This document shows positions 47,237 through 55,947 of a DNA stretch of 64,000 bases, one piece after another. Origin of the DNA: Burkholderiales bacterium PBB3 (GTDB taxonomy: Bacteria; Pseudomonadota; Gammaproteobacteria; Burkholderiales; Burkholderiaceae_C); assembly GCA_002256115.1 (NCBI GenBank), contig NKIK01000001.1, positions 238,826 through 302,825 of the forward strand. Direction: 5' to 3'. The notes under the pieces are model-generated. The model was not told the origin of the DNA and did not search any database. It saw only the letters and a program-made list of their open reading frames with translations. Numbering within the stretch: position 1 is the first letter of the stretch; each line of letters begins with the position of its first letter. The translations under genes and the position numbers were made by a program.

Positions 47237-47620
47237 TTATTCTAGCGACGCGGCAGGCGTCGCCAAGTAGTGCTGGATTTCAAGCTCCAGGGCTTTAATG
47301 GCAGGCACGAGCGTTGCGAAGCCCTGTTGGGCCAAGTCAGCCTCGCCTTTTTTGGCATGCAACTCCACAGCAGCGAGCTGATCGCAGATGGGAGGCGTGC
47401 AAAAAATCGGCATGCAACCCTTGATGGAGTGCAGCAATCGCGATGCTACAGACCAATCCTGGGTCGACATAACCGACTGAATCTTGGGCACATCCTGCGC
47501 CAGCAAGTCTGCCAGCATGCCCAGCATGTCGCGCAGGGCAGATTCTTCGCCAATCTTGCTCAGCGCAGATGGCAAGTCCAAATGCGGCCCCATCAGGTCG
47601 CCAGAAAAGTCAGTCACCAT
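47237..47620 (-). CDS. Hpt-domain phosphotransfer protein
   Basis: The 127-residue all-helical protein has the Hpt motif RLLHSIKGC with H64 as the likely phosphate carrier, followed by a second helix pair (ICDQLAAVELHAKKGEADL). It should shuttle phosphate between a hybrid kinase and a receiver, presumably the next gene. There is an 88-bp gap to the divergent dapC. Confidence 0.82.
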   Translation of the reverse strand: MVTDFSGDLMGPHLDLPSALSKIGEESALRDMLGMLADLLAQDVPKIQSVMSTQDWSVASRLLHSIKGCMPIFCTPPICDQLAAVELHAKKGEADLAQQGFATLVPAIKALELEIQHYLATPAASLE

Positions 47621-47708
47621 GGATAGCTCCTGAAGCAGGGTGAAATGCGGCGCATTGCGCCGCAGCTTGTGGTCAGTGTAGCAACGCGCTCGGGGATAAT
47701 CGCTGCCT

Positions 47709-48926
47709 ATGAACCCGTATTTGCCCAGCCTGCAGGCTTACCCTTTCGAGCGCCTGCGCCAACTATTTGCGGGCATTACGCCCAATCCGGCTTACCGCCC
47801 CATCAGTCTGGGCATTGGCGAACCCCGCCACGCCACACCGGAATTGATCAAACAAGCTTACTGCGACGCCATTCTTGCGCCACAGGGCGGGTTGTCGGCC
47901 TACCCAGGAACACTGGGGGAGCTGGCACTGCGCCAATCCATGGCCCACTGGCTGCAGCGCCGCTACAACCTGAATGTAGACCCGGCCACCCAAATTCTGC
48001 CGGTGAACGGCTCCCGCGAAGCCCTGTTTGCCTTTGCCCAAACCGTATTGGGCGCGCCACGCGACAGTGGAGCTGCCCCTGCCTGGGTGGTGTGCCCTAA
48101 TCCTTTCTACCAAATCTACGAGGGTGCGGCCCTGTTGGGTGGCGCGCAGCCGTATTACGTGCCATCTGTTGCCAGCCGCAACTTTGCCCAGGACTGGGAC
48201 AGCGTGCCGGCTGAGGTCTGGGCGCAAACCCAATTGCTGTTTGTCTGTTCACCTGGCAACCCCACCGGCGCCGTGATGCCACTGGACGAGTGGGCCAAGC
48301 TGTTTGCGCTGAGTGATCAATACGGCTTTGTGATTGCCTCCGACGAGTGCTACAGCGAGATTTACTTCCGCGACGAGGCGCCTTTGGGCGGATTGGAAGC
48401 CGCAGCCAAACTGGGGCGTAGCGATTTTAAAAACCTGGTGGCCTTCACCAGCCTGTCCAAACGCAGCAATGTACCGGGCATGCGCAGCGGGTTTTGTGCG
48501 GGCGATGCGAAGCTGATCCAGAGTTTTTTGCTCTACCGCACCTACCACGGCAGCGCCATGAGCCCCGTGGTGCAAGCCGCCAGCGTAGCCGCGTGGAACG
48601 ACGAAGAGCATGTGCTCGACAACCGCGCCCAGTACCGCGCCAAGTTTGCCCAAGTTACCCCCCTGCTATCTGCTGTGCTGGACGTTGCACTGCCAGACGC
48701 GGGTTTTTATTTGTGGGCGGGCGTGAAAGGCAGCGACACCGAGTTCGCCATGGAGCTCTACGCTCTTTACAATGTGACCGTGCTGCCAGGCAGCTATTTG
48801 GCCCGCGAGGCACGGGGTGTGAACCCCGGTGCACAACGCATCCGCATGGCGCTGGTGGCAGAAACTGCCGAATGCGTCGAAGCCGCCGAGCGAATCGTCC
48901 AATTTGTGCAACAAGAACGAATCTGA
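47709..48926 (+). CDS. dapC: Succinyldiaminopimelate transaminase
   Basis: The 405-residue PLP enzyme matches the betaproteobacterial DapC: MNPYLPSLQAYPFERLRQL, SLGIGEPRHATP, CSPGNPTGAVM, SDECYSEIYF and TSLSKRSNVPGMRSGF with the PLP Lys. It transfers an amino group from glutamate to N-succinyl-2-amino-6-ketopimelate in lysine/peptidoglycan synthesis. dapD follows after 56 bp, so two consecutive pathway steps are adjacent. Confidence 0.93.
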   Translation: MNPYLPSLQAYPFERLRQLFAGITPNPAYRPISLGIGEPRHATPELIKQAYCDAILAPQGGLSAYPGTLGELALRQSMAHWLQRRYNLNVDPATQILPVNGSREALFAFAQTVLGAPRDSGAAPAWVVCPNPFYQIYEGAALLGGAQPYYVPSVASRNFAQDWDSVPAEVWAQTQLLFVCSPGNPTGAVMPLDEWAKLFALSDQYGFVIASDECYSEIYFRDEAPLGGLEAAAKLGRSDFKNLVAFTSLSKRSNVPGMRSGFCAGDAKLIQSFLLYRTYHGSAMSPVVQAASVAAWNDEEHVLDNRAQYRAKFAQVTPLLSAVLDVALPDAGFYLWAGVKGSDTEFAMELYALYNVTVLPGSYLAREARGVNPGAQRIRMALVAETAECVEAAERIVQFVQQERI

Positions 48927-48982
48927 GATTTTGCGGGACAGACCTTTAGCTCTGCCCCCAACCGATTAATAGAAAGTAAACC

Positions 48983-49807
48983 GTGACCCAACAACTCCAA
49001 TCCGTCATCGACACCGCGTGGGACAACCGCGCCACCATTTCCATCGCATCGGCCACAGCCGAAGTACGCAACGCCGTGAACCATGTCATTGATGGGCTGG
49101 ATCAAGGCCAACTGCGCGTTGCCACGCGCGAGAGCATGGGTCAATGGACCGTGCACCAATGGATCAAAAAGGCCGTGTTGCTGAGCTTCCGTTTGAACGA
49201 CAACGAAGTCATCGCGGCGGGCAACCTGGGCTTTTACGACAAAGTACCCACCAAATTTTCCAACATGGGCGCGGATGCCTTGAAGGCTACGGGCGTTCGC
49301 ATCGTGCCGCCCGCCGTGGCGCGCAAGGGCAGCTTCCTGGCCAAGGGCACGATTCTGATGCCCAGCTTTGTGAACATTGGCGCCTATGTGGATGAAGGCA
49401 CGATGGTCGACACCTGGGCCGCAGTGGGCTCGTGTGCCCAGATTGGCAAGAATGTTCACCTGTCGGGTGGCGTCGGCATTGGCGGCGTGTTGGAGCCTAT
49501 GCAGGCCAACCCCACGATCATTGAAGACAACTGCTTTATCGGCGCGCGCTCTGAAGTGGTGGAAGGCGTGATCGTCGAAGAAAACTCGGTGCTGTCCATG
49601 GGCGTTTACATCGGGCAGAGCACCCCGATTTACGACCGCGCTACCGGTGAAGTGAGCTACGGGCGTGTGCCATCCGGCTCGGTGGTCATTAGCGGCACCT
49701 TGCCCAAAGACGGCGGTAAGTACAACCTGTATGCCGCCATCATCGTGAAGCGCGTGGACGCACAGACCCGTGCCAAGACTTCGCTGAACGACCTGCTGCG
49801 CGACTGA
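48983..49807 (+). CDS. dapD: Tetrahydrodipicolinate N-succinyltransferase
   Basis: The 274-residue protein is a left-handed beta-helix acyltransferase: the hexapeptide region about 105-205 includes [18 protein letters not shown] and [18 protein letters not shown]. It acts before DapC in the succinylase route to diaminopimelate. The start is a GTG ([14 protein letters not shown] follows). dapE is not next, although it often lies in this cluster; a pilus ATPase gene follows instead after 31 bp. Confidence 0.95.
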   Translation: MTQQLQSVIDTAWDNRATISIASATAEVRNAVNHVIDGLDQGQLRVATRESMGQWTVHQWIKKAVLLSFRLNDNEVIAAGNLGFYDKVPTKFSNMGADALKATGVRIVPPAVARKGSFLAKGTILMPSFVNIGAYVDEGTMVDTWAAVGSCAQIGKNVHLSGGVGIGGVLEPMQANPTIIEDNCFIGARSEVVEGVIVEENSVLSMGVYIGQSTPIYDRATGEVSYGRVPSGSVVISGTLPKDGGKYNLYAAIIVKRVDAQTRAKTSLNDLLRD

Positions 49808-49838
49808 GTTTTCATCCAATCAACGGGGGAACTGACCT

Positions 49839-50999
49839 ATGGCAACGACCAACCCACCAGGCACGATGGAGCGCATCCTGCGCTTGATGAGCGAGAAAAA
49901 GGCATCCGATGTCTACTTGTCCGCCCATTCGCCTGCACTGATCAAGATCAATGGTCAGTGCGTGCCTATCAACAGCCAGGCGCTGCCGGCCGAGGCCCCC
50001 AAGAATTTGCTGGCTGAGGTGTTGCCCCCTGAGCGTATTGCTGAGCTGGAACGTGATGGTGAGCTCAATATCGGTTTTCCACTCGCTGGCGTAGGACGCT
50101 TTCGCGTCAGTGCTATGCGCCAGCGCGGTTCGTTGGCGGCGGTGATCCGGTTTATCACTGTAGATGTGCCGTCGTTGGCGACCCTGTCGGTGCCCATGGT
50201 GCTGGGCGATCTGATCATGGAAAAGCGCGGCCTGCTGCTGATGGTGGGTGCCACCGGTGCGGGCAAGAGCACCACGCTGGCGTCGATGATGGACTACCGC
50301 AACGAACAGGTGTCGGGCCATATTCTGACGATTGAAGACCCGATTGAGTTTTTGTTCAAAAACAAAAAGTCGGTGGTGAATCAGCGGGAGATTGGTACCG
50401 ACACCCAGTCCTTGCACATCGCACTCAAGAATGCATTGCGCCAAGCGCCCGATGTGATTTTGATTGGTGAAATTCGCGACCGCGAGACCATGTCAGCGGC
50501 CATTGCGTACGCCCAATCGGGCCACCTGTGCTTGGCCACCATGCACGCCAATAACAGTTACCAGGCGCTGAACCGTATCCTGAGTTTTTACCCTGTGGAA
50601 GTACGCCAGACCATGCTGGGTGATTTGGCCGCAGCCCTCAAAGCCGTTGTTTCCCAGCGCTTGCTGCGCAGCACCACCGGTTCGCGTTTGCCTGCGGTGG
50701 AAATCATGCTCAACACCAAATTGATTTCAGAACTCATCGAAAAGGGCGACTTCTCGGGCATCAAAGAAGCGATGGAAAATTCCATGGCGGAAGGCTCTCA
50801 GTCGTTTGAGGCAGACATCGCCCGCATGATCGTGGAGGGCATTGTGGACCGCAAAGAGGGCTTGGCCAATGCCGACTCCCCTACCAATCTGCAGTGGCGC
50901 ATGCAAAACGACTTCACCAAAGCCGCTCAACCCAGCAACACCCATGAAGACGAAGAAGGTGCCTCCTTCACCGAGATTACGCTGGACGTTAAACATTGA
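49839..50999 (+). CDS. PilT/PilU-type pilus retraction ATPase
   Basis: The 386-residue protein is a type IV pilus secretion ATPase: N-terminal PAS-like part (MSEKKASDVYLS), Walker A GATGAGKST (about 138-146), Asp box TIEDPIEFLF, Walker B DVILIGEIRD and His box SGHLCLATMHA. The long acidic C-terminal tail (about 345-386) is typical of PilU rather than PilT. It would power or assist pilus retraction. No pilus genes surround it; dap and prmB flanks on both sides are a known arrangement in this family of bacteria. Confidence 0.88.
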   Translation: MATTNPPGTMERILRLMSEKKASDVYLSAHSPALIKINGQCVPINSQALPAEAPKNLLAEVLPPERIAELERDGELNIGFPLAGVGRFRVSAMRQRGSLAAVIRFITVDVPSLATLSVPMVLGDLIMEKRGLLLMVGATGAGKSTTLASMMDYRNEQVSGHILTIEDPIEFLFKNKKSVVNQREIGTDTQSLHIALKNALRQAPDVILIGEIRDRETMSAAIAYAQSGHLCLATMHANNSYQALNRILSFYPVEVRQTMLGDLAAALKAVVSQRLLRSTTGSRLPAVEIMLNTKLISELIEKGDFSGIKEAMENSMAEGSQSFEADIARMIVEGIVDRKEGLANADSPTNLQWRMQNDFTKAAQPSNTHEDEEGASFTEITLDVKH

Positions 51000-51961
51000 T
51001 GTCGTTGTCCTCTTCTGCAAACTCTGAATGTCTCGCAGCCGACCCCAGCCAAACCCTCATTGAACTGATCAACCGAAGTGAGGCGCAGTTGGTGGCAGCG
51101 GGCGTGTCCTTCGGCCACGGTACGACCAATGCGCGTGATGAGGCAATCTGGCTGGTGCTGTGGGGCTTAGGCTTGCCACTGGACACTCCACTGGATGATC
51201 CGCTGGAAAACCCAGAATCTAAGGTAAATCGGCCTGTAACACCCATGGAATGTGCGGGAGCAGCTACTATTTTAGGAGCACGCATCAGCACACGCAAACC
51301 TGCGGCCTACCTCACGCAAGAGGCCTGGCTGCAGGGTGTCGCGTTCTATGTGGATGAGCGTGTCATCGTGCCGCGCTCCCTGATTGCTGAGTTGCTGGTT
51401 GATGGTGGCTTTGACTACTGGTTATCGCCATCCACCCACAAAGTGCTGGACTTGTGCACCGGCAACGGCAGCCTGGCCGTGATTGCCGCCATGGTTTTCC
51501 CGGAGGTTTCCGTGGTGGGGTCGGATTTGTCGGCCGACGCTTTGGCGGTAGCCCGCATCAATGTGGACAAACACGCCTTGGCTGACCGGATTCAATTGTT
51601 GGCGTCCGACGGCCTGAACGCTCCCGAGCTGAAGTCTGCCGGGCCTTTCAATCTGATTCTGTGCAATCCACCGTATGTGAACGCTGACAGCATGGCCGCC
51701 CTGCCCCAGGAATACCTGGCGGAGCCCTTCATGGCGCTGGATGGCAACCAGGCTGGCAGCCGAGACGGTATGGACTTTATTCGCGGTCTGCTTGCACAGG
51801 CCCCTGAGCACTTGGCGCCTAGCGGCGTTTTGGTGCTCGAAATTGGAAATGAACGCGAAAACTTTGAAGCGGCATTTCCCCAACTGGAAGTTGTCTGGCT
51901 GGAAACCAGCGCTGGCGACGACCAGGTTCTTTTGATATCTATAGACGCGCTCCCGAAATGA
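50999..51961 (+). CDS. prmB: Ribosomal protein uL3 (L3) glutamine methyltransferase
   Basis: The 320-residue protein is an N5-glutamine methyltransferase: helical N-terminal domain, VDERVIVPRSLIAELL, SAM-binding VLDLCTGNGSLAVIAA and the catalytic NPPY in LILCNPPYVN. The PRS rather than GxT context points to PrmB rather than PrmC. Residues about 75-94, in the linker just before KPAAYLTQEAW, derive from a dispersed repeat element. The ATG overlaps the pilus ATPase stop (TGATG) and the stop overlaps the next ATG (ATGA). Confidence 0.9.
   Translation: MSLSSSANSECLAADPSQTLIELINRSEAQLVAAGVSFGHGTTNARDEAIWLVLWGLGLPLDTPLDDPLENPESKVNRPVTPMECAGAATILGARISTRKPAAYLTQEAWLQGVAFYVDERVIVPRSLIAELLVDGGFDYWLSPSTHKVLDLCTGNGSLAVIAAMVFPEVSVVGSDLSADALAVARINVDKHALADRIQLLASDGLNAPELKSAGPFNLILCNPPYVNADSMAALPQEYLAEPFMALDGNQAGSRDGMDFIRGLLAQAPEHLAPSGVLVLEIGNERENFEAAFPQLEVVWLETSAGDDQVLLISIDALPK
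51223..51279 (-). repeat. Dispersed element, 57-nt form, inside prmB
   Basis: Read on the minus strand: GCTC, ten bases, AGCTGCTCCCGCAC, ATTCCATGGGT, GTTACAGGCC and GATTTACC. It runs opposite to prmB and is read as [17 protein letters not shown] in the linker between the helical domain and the catalytic domain. It is aligned without gaps to the 57-nt copies in cysN and purL. Confidence 0.85.
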
Positions 51962-53892
51962 TTACTTTGAAAAATGTCACCTTGCGCCGCAGTGCCAAGG
52001 TGCTGCTGGATGGCGCGACGGTCACCCTCAACCCCGGCGAAAAGGTCGGACTGGTCGGACGCAATGGCGCCGGTAAATCGTCGCTATTCGCTTTGCTCAA
52101 TGGCGGCCTGCACGAGGATGCGGGCGAGTATTACATTCCCGCCCAATGGCGCATGGGCCAAGTCGCCCAAGATATGCCGGAGACCGACCAAAGCGCCACC
52201 GACTTTGTGATTGAGGGCGACACCGTACTGCTGGCCGCGCGCGAGGAAGTGACGGCCTCTGAGGCCACTGAAGACTACGACCGCATGGCCCACGCTTACA
52301 CCGGCCTGCACGATGCCGGCGAATATGATGCGCCGTCGCGCGCGCAGGCGTTGATCCTGGGCCTGGGTTTCAAAACGTCCGAGTTGGAAAACCCGGTGAA
52401 TAGTTTCTCGGGCGGTTGGCGCATGCGCTTGCAACTGGCCCGTGCCCTGATGTGCCCATCCGACCTGCTGCTGCTGGACGAACCCACCAACCACTTGGAC
52501 TTGGACGCCCTGGTCTGGCTGGAAGCCTGGCTCAAGAAGTACGAAGGCACCATGCTGGTCATCAGCCATGACCGCGAATTTTTGGATGCGGTGACCAACG
52601 TGACCCTGCACATTGATGCGGGCAAGTTGGTGCGCTACGGCGGCAACTACAGCAAGTTTGAAGACCTGCGCTCCGAGCAGATGGCCCTGCAACAAGGCGC
52701 GTACGCCAAACAGCAGGACAAGATTGCACACTTGCAAAAGTTCATTGCCCGCTTCAAGGCCAAGGCCAGCAAGGCCAAGCAAGCGCAGAGTCGCGTGAAA
52801 GCGCTGGACCGGATGGAGAAGATCGCACCGCTGCTGTCGGAAGCCGATTTCACCTTCGAATTCAAAGAGCCCGCCAACCTACCCAACCCCATGTTGTCCA
52901 TGAGCGGCATCAGCGTGGGTTACCCCGCTCCGGCCGATGCACCTGAGGGCACGCCACCCACCATCATCGTGCGCAACATCAGCAAGTCGGTGCTGGCTGG
53001 CCAGCGGATCGGCATCCTGGGGGCGAACGGCCAGGGCAAGTCCACGCTGGTGAAAACCATTGCGCGCGATCTAGCCATCCTGGACGGTGAAATCACCGAG
53101 GGCAAGGGCCTAAACATCGGCTACTTCGCGCAGCAAGAGCTTGACGTGCTGCGCCCCGCGGACAACCCGCTAGAGCACATGATCCGCTTGGTCAAAGACA
53201 TGACCGCAGGGGGCAAGATTGCCGGGCAAGCGACGCGGGAACAGGATCTGCGCAGCTTCTTGGGCACCTTCAATTTTGGCGGCGACATGGTCAAGCAGGC
53301 TGTGGGCAGCATGAGCGGTGGCGAAAAGGCCCGGCTGGTACTGTGCATGCTGGTCTGGCAACGCCCCAACCTGCTGCTGATGGATGAGCCTACCAATCAC
53401 CTGGATTTGGCAACCCGCGAAGCACTGAGCATGGCCCTCAATGAGTTTGAAGGCACCGTGATGCTAGTCAGCCACGATCGCGCCCTGCTGCGTGCCGTGT
53501 GCGACGAGTTCTGGATGGTGTCCCGCGGCGGCGTTGAGCCCTTCGATGGCGATCTGGATGACTACCAGCGCTACCTGCTGGATGAGGCCAAGCGCCAACG
53601 TGAGGAGGCGAAGGAGGCGGCCAAGCCGTCCAACAGCAAGAAAGCTGTGGTTGAGGCTCCAATCATTTTGGCAAAAGCTGGCTCGGCAGCACCGGTCAGC
53701 CAAAAGACCAAACGCGACATTCAACAGGTGGAAGATCGGCTGGCGCAATTGAATAAGGAGGGCGGAGAGCTGGAGAGCAAACTGGCTACCAACCCACACC
53801 CGACTGAAATTGCCGAGGCTGGTAAGCGCTTGAAGGCCATCAATGAAGAGCTGCAACAGTTGGAAGACCGCTGGCTGACATTAACCTCTTGA
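51958..53892 (+). CDS. ABC-F protein, YheS-like
   Basis: The 644-residue protein has two ABC ATPase domains without membrane parts: first Walker A GRNGAGKSS, signature NSFSGGWRMRLQLARAL, Walker B LLLLDEPTNHLDLDAL; second Walker A GANGQGKST, signature SMSGGEKARLVL. The inter-domain linker AHLQKFIARFKAKASKAKQAQSRVKAL is the P-site tRNA interaction motif of ABC-F factors, and the overall pattern is most like E. coli YheS. A coiled-coil C-terminus (about 575-644) follows. It acts on stalled ribosomes (family knowledge). It is coupled to prmB, another ribosome-related gene. Confidence 0.9.
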   Translation: MITLKNVTLRRSAKVLLDGATVTLNPGEKVGLVGRNGAGKSSLFALLNGGLHEDAGEYYIPAQWRMGQVAQDMPETDQSATDFVIEGDTVLLAAREEVTASEATEDYDRMAHAYTGLHDAGEYDAPSRAQALILGLGFKTSELENPVNSFSGGWRMRLQLARALMCPSDLLLLDEPTNHLDLDALVWLEAWLKKYEGTMLVISHDREFLDAVTNVTLHIDAGKLVRYGGNYSKFEDLRSEQMALQQGAYAKQQDKIAHLQKFIARFKAKASKAKQAQSRVKALDRMEKIAPLLSEADFTFEFKEPANLPNPMLSMSGISVGYPAPADAPEGTPPTIIVRNISKSVLAGQRIGILGANGQGKSTLVKTIARDLAILDGEITEGKGLNIGYFAQQELDVLRPADNPLEHMIRLVKDMTAGGKIAGQATREQDLRSFLGTFNFGGDMVKQAVGSMSGGEKARLVLCMLVWQRPNLLLMDEPTNHLDLATREALSMALNEFEGTVMLVSHDRALLRAVCDEFWMVSRGGVEPFDGDLDDYQRYLLDEAKRQREEAKEAAKPSNSKKAVVEAPIILAKAGSAAPVSQKTKRDIQQVEDRLAQLNKEGGELESKLATNPHPTEIAEAGKRLKAINEELQQLEDRWLTLTS

Positions 53893-53907
53893 ACAAGAAG
53901 CAGGCAT

Positions 53908-53940
53908 AAAAAAACCACCGTAGGGCCTACGGTGGTTTTT
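53908..53940. terminator. Bidirectional terminator between the ABC-F gene and the tRNA-Lys genes
   Basis: AAAAACCACCGTAGG and CCTACGGTGGTTTTT form a perfect long stem with a one-base centre and flanking A/T runs on both sides. It can stop both the rightward ABC-F transcript and the leftward tRNA transcript. Confidence 0.92.
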
Positions 53941-53953
53941 CAAGCAAAAATGC

Positions 53954-54029
53954 TGGTGGGAACTGAGAGATTCGAACTCTCGACCTACGGATTAAGAGTC
54001 CGCTGCTCTACCAGCTGAGCTAAATTCCC
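53954..54029 (-). tRNA. tRNA-Lys (CTT)
   Basis: A 76-nt cloverleaf on the minus strand: acceptor GGGAATT/AGTTCCC (one G·U), anticodon loop CTCTTAA with CTT, T-loop GTTCGAATC, discriminator A and an encoded CCA. The A at position 37 is a t6A site. It is the second of two tRNA-Lys genes, 10 bp after the first. Confidence 0.97.
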
Positions 54030-54039
54030 AAGAAATACT

Positions 54040-54115
54040 TGGTGGGACGTGCGGGGGTCGAACCCACGACAAACGGATTAAAAGTCCGCTGCTCTACCAA
54101 CTGAGCTAACGTCCC
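54040..54115 (-). tRNA. tRNA-Lys (TTT)
   Basis: A 76-nt cloverleaf on the minus strand: acceptor GGGACGT/ACGTCCC, anticodon loop CTTTTAA with TTT, T-loop GTTCGAACC, discriminator A and an encoded CCA. Most of the D and anticodon arms are identical to the CTT gene, consistent with an old duplication. Confidence 0.97.
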
Positions 54116-54158
54116 GACAGACTTCATAACTTGCGTTTTGAATTCCGCGTAGCCTTAG

Positions 54159-54164
54159 ATTATA
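54159..54164 (-). promoter_or_regulatory. -10 box of the tRNA-Lys promoter
   Basis: TATAAT on the minus strand, 43 bp before the tRNA-Lys(TTT) 5' end. It overlaps the stop codon of tcdA, so the promoter lies in the end of that gene. No strong -35 hexamer is seen. Confidence 0.55.
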
Positions 54165-54978
54165 GTGTTTTTTTGTTTGCCTCTGCCGTGCGCGACGAAA
54201 ATTTATCCAATACCCAACCTGCCGCGCACATACCAAAAGTAGCGGTCACTGCAACGACTGAGCCGTAACCATGGCAGTTAAGCGAACTATCGCCTTGCAA
54301 AGCACAAGACGGGTGCGGCGGAGCCACAGCCTCACGGCTGAATACGCAGCTCACACCGATTTTTTTTCCTTCTCGCGGCGCACCGTGGACCTTGCGCAAT
54401 TGATAACGCACTTGGGCCATGAGCGGGTCATGGGTGGTTTCACTGAGGTCCGCAATATCAATCTTGTGAGCCAGGCGCTTGCCCCCTGCAGCGCCTACCG
54501 CAATGAATGCGACCTGACGTTGCGCACGCGCCCAAGAAGTCATAGCCACTTTGGCTTTGACGTTATCGCAAGCGTCAATGACGGCATCGGCATCAGTCGG
54601 CAACAAGTGGGCCCAATTCTCCGGCTCTACAAAATCATCGATGCATTGCACCACGCAAGCCGGGTTGATGTCATGGATACGGTCCCGCATGGCCTGCACT
54701 TTGGCCATGCCGACCGTGGGTGTGAGTGCGTGGACCTGCCGATTGATATTCGACTCTGCAATGTGGTCCATGTCGATCAGCGTCAAGCGCCCCACCCCGC
54801 TGCGCGCCAAAGCCTCTGCGGCCCAAGAGCCCACGCCGCCAATACCCACGACAACCACGTGTGAATGGCGTATGGCATCGCCACCAGTCACGCTGTAGAG
54901 ACGGTCCAAGCCCGAGAATCTGCGCGCTAAATCGGCGGAATCCACCGCTGTAGAAGCGGGTTGAGCCAGCGCAGTCAT
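54160..54978 (-). CDS. tcdA: tRNA threonylcarbamoyladenosine dehydratase (TcdA)
   Basis: The 272-residue protein is an E1-like enzyme: ATP-binding VVVVGIGGVGSWAAEAL, the Arg finger region NINRQVHAL, and VIDACDNVKAK. The C-terminal half (HDPLMAQVRYQLRK, GVSCVFSRE) is specific to TcdA/CsdL. It cyclises t6A37 to ct6A in tRNAs that read ANN codons. Immediately downstream on the same strand lie two tRNA-Lys genes, which are substrates of this modification. The ATG at 54978 is taken; the ORF runs nine codons further back into cpoB's end. Confidence 0.9.
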   Translation of the reverse strand: MTALAQPASTAVDSADLARRFSGLDRLYSVTGGDAIRHSHVVVVGIGGVGSWAAEALARSGVGRLTLIDMDHIAESNINRQVHALTPTVGMAKVQAMRDRIHDINPACVVQCIDDFVEPENWAHLLPTDADAVIDACDNVKAKVAMTSWARAQRQVAFIAVGAAGGKRLAHKIDIADLSETTHDPLMAQVRYQLRKVHGAPREGKKIGVSCVFSREAVAPPHPSCALQGDSSLNCHGYGSVVAVTATFGMCAAGWVLDKFSSRTAEANKKTL

Positions 54979-54988
54979 ACCAGTCGTT

Positions 54989-55789
54989 TTACTTGAAACG
55001 CGCAAGCCGCTCTTTGCCCGCAGCCGCCGCGTCGGTATTGGGAAAGTTCACCAATAGCTCTTCCAGCGTTTTGCGGGCACCCTTGGTATCTTTTAACTCC
55101 AATTGGCAATTGGCAATCGCCAACACCGCTTCAGGCGCACGCTGGTGGTCAGGCGCACCGGCAACCAGGTTGCGAAAATTCGCCATCGCTTCTTTATAGT
55201 CCTTGGTGGCATATTGCGCATTGCCCAACCAGAACAGGGCCGATGGACGATAACCCGAATTGGCATAGCGGCTTAGAAAGTCGACGAAAACCACCTGCAC
55301 AGCGGAAAACTCACCCTTGCGGAACATGGCCAATGCAGCTTCGTAATCACGACGTTCCGCTGGTTCTGCCATGAATTCACGCCCATCCAACGTGACTTTG
55401 GCGGGCTCAAATCTGCGTAACCGGTCGTCAACGGATTGGGTCATGTCCTTCTGACGTTTCTGCACGTCTGCGAGGTCGCGGACCATCTGCTCGTCTTGCC
55501 CCTTTAACTTGGCCACCTCCGCGCGCAAACTTTCAATCTCATTCTGCAAATCCAACAGACTCCTGCGCAACTGCGCGGACTCATCCGTGGATCGCTTAAG
55601 TTGGTCTGCAAATTTCTGGTCTGCGTCCAGCTTGGCAGTTTCTACTTTTTGACGCAAATCCAAGATGGCACGACGCGCCTCGTCATCGTCAAAGAGGCCT
55701 GCATGGGTGACCGTCGCAGACAATAAGAAGCCGGCACATAGCACCGCACGAAAAGGGCCAAAGCCAAAGGTCTTAAATAGGTGATTCAT
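54989..55789 (-). CDS. cpoB: Cell division coordinator CpoB (YbgF) of the Tol-Pal system
   Basis: The 266-residue protein has a signal peptide (to about residue 30, SATVTHA), a trimerising coiled coil (about 40-120) and a C-terminal TPR domain (about 140-266: YEAALAMFRKGEF, PSALFWLGNAQYATKDYKEA). It links peptidoglycan synthesis to outer-membrane constriction. Its ATG overlaps a TGA that ends the remnant of pal, the ancestral pal-cpoB coupling. Confidence 0.9.
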   Translation of the reverse strand: MNHLFKTFGFGPFRAVLCAGFLLSATVTHAGLFDDDEARRAILDLRQKVETAKLDADQKFADQLKRSTDESAQLRRSLLDLQNEIESLRAEVAKLKGQDEQMVRDLADVQKRQKDMTQSVDDRLRRFEPAKVTLDGREFMAEPAERRDYEAALAMFRKGEFSAVQVVFVDFLSRYANSGYRPSALFWLGNAQYATKDYKEAMANFRNLVAGAPDHQRAPEAVLAIANCQLELKDTKGARKTLEELLVNFPNTDAAAAGKERLARFK

Positions 55790-55935
55790 CGGATATTAGT
55801 TTCTGCGCGTTGATTTTTTCCATAGCGGCTTCTGCGGCTACCGTAAGCGCAGGCTTCTCTTTGCCGAAACTGACTGTCAAAATACACCCTGCGACCGGCA
55901 GTCACAAAGCAAGTGAAGAAAAAACGAGATATCAA
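55786..55935 (-). pseudogene. pal: Decayed remnant of pal (peptidoglycan-associated lipoprotein)
   Basis: In a tol-pal cluster, pal should lie between tolB and cpoB. Here only about 150 bp remain. A TTG-started 49-codon frame begins with a signal-like LISRFFFTCFVTAG, then RRVYFD (Pal has VYFDFD), and ends YGKNQRAETNIR, like the Pal C-terminus. Another frame gives VSFGKEKPALTVAAEA, matching the SYGKEKP segment of Pal. Two internal deletions and a one-base shift would explain this. The lipobox and the OmpA-like core are lost. The stop still overlaps the cpoB start (ATGA). An intact pal could exist elsewhere. Confidence 0.65.
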
Positions 55936-55947
55936 CTTTTTACCAGG

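Noticed and set aside
51931..51958. Fragment resembling the element opening at the end of prmB
   Set aside because: Only about eight bases (GCGCTCCCG) match, without the GCTA and tail.
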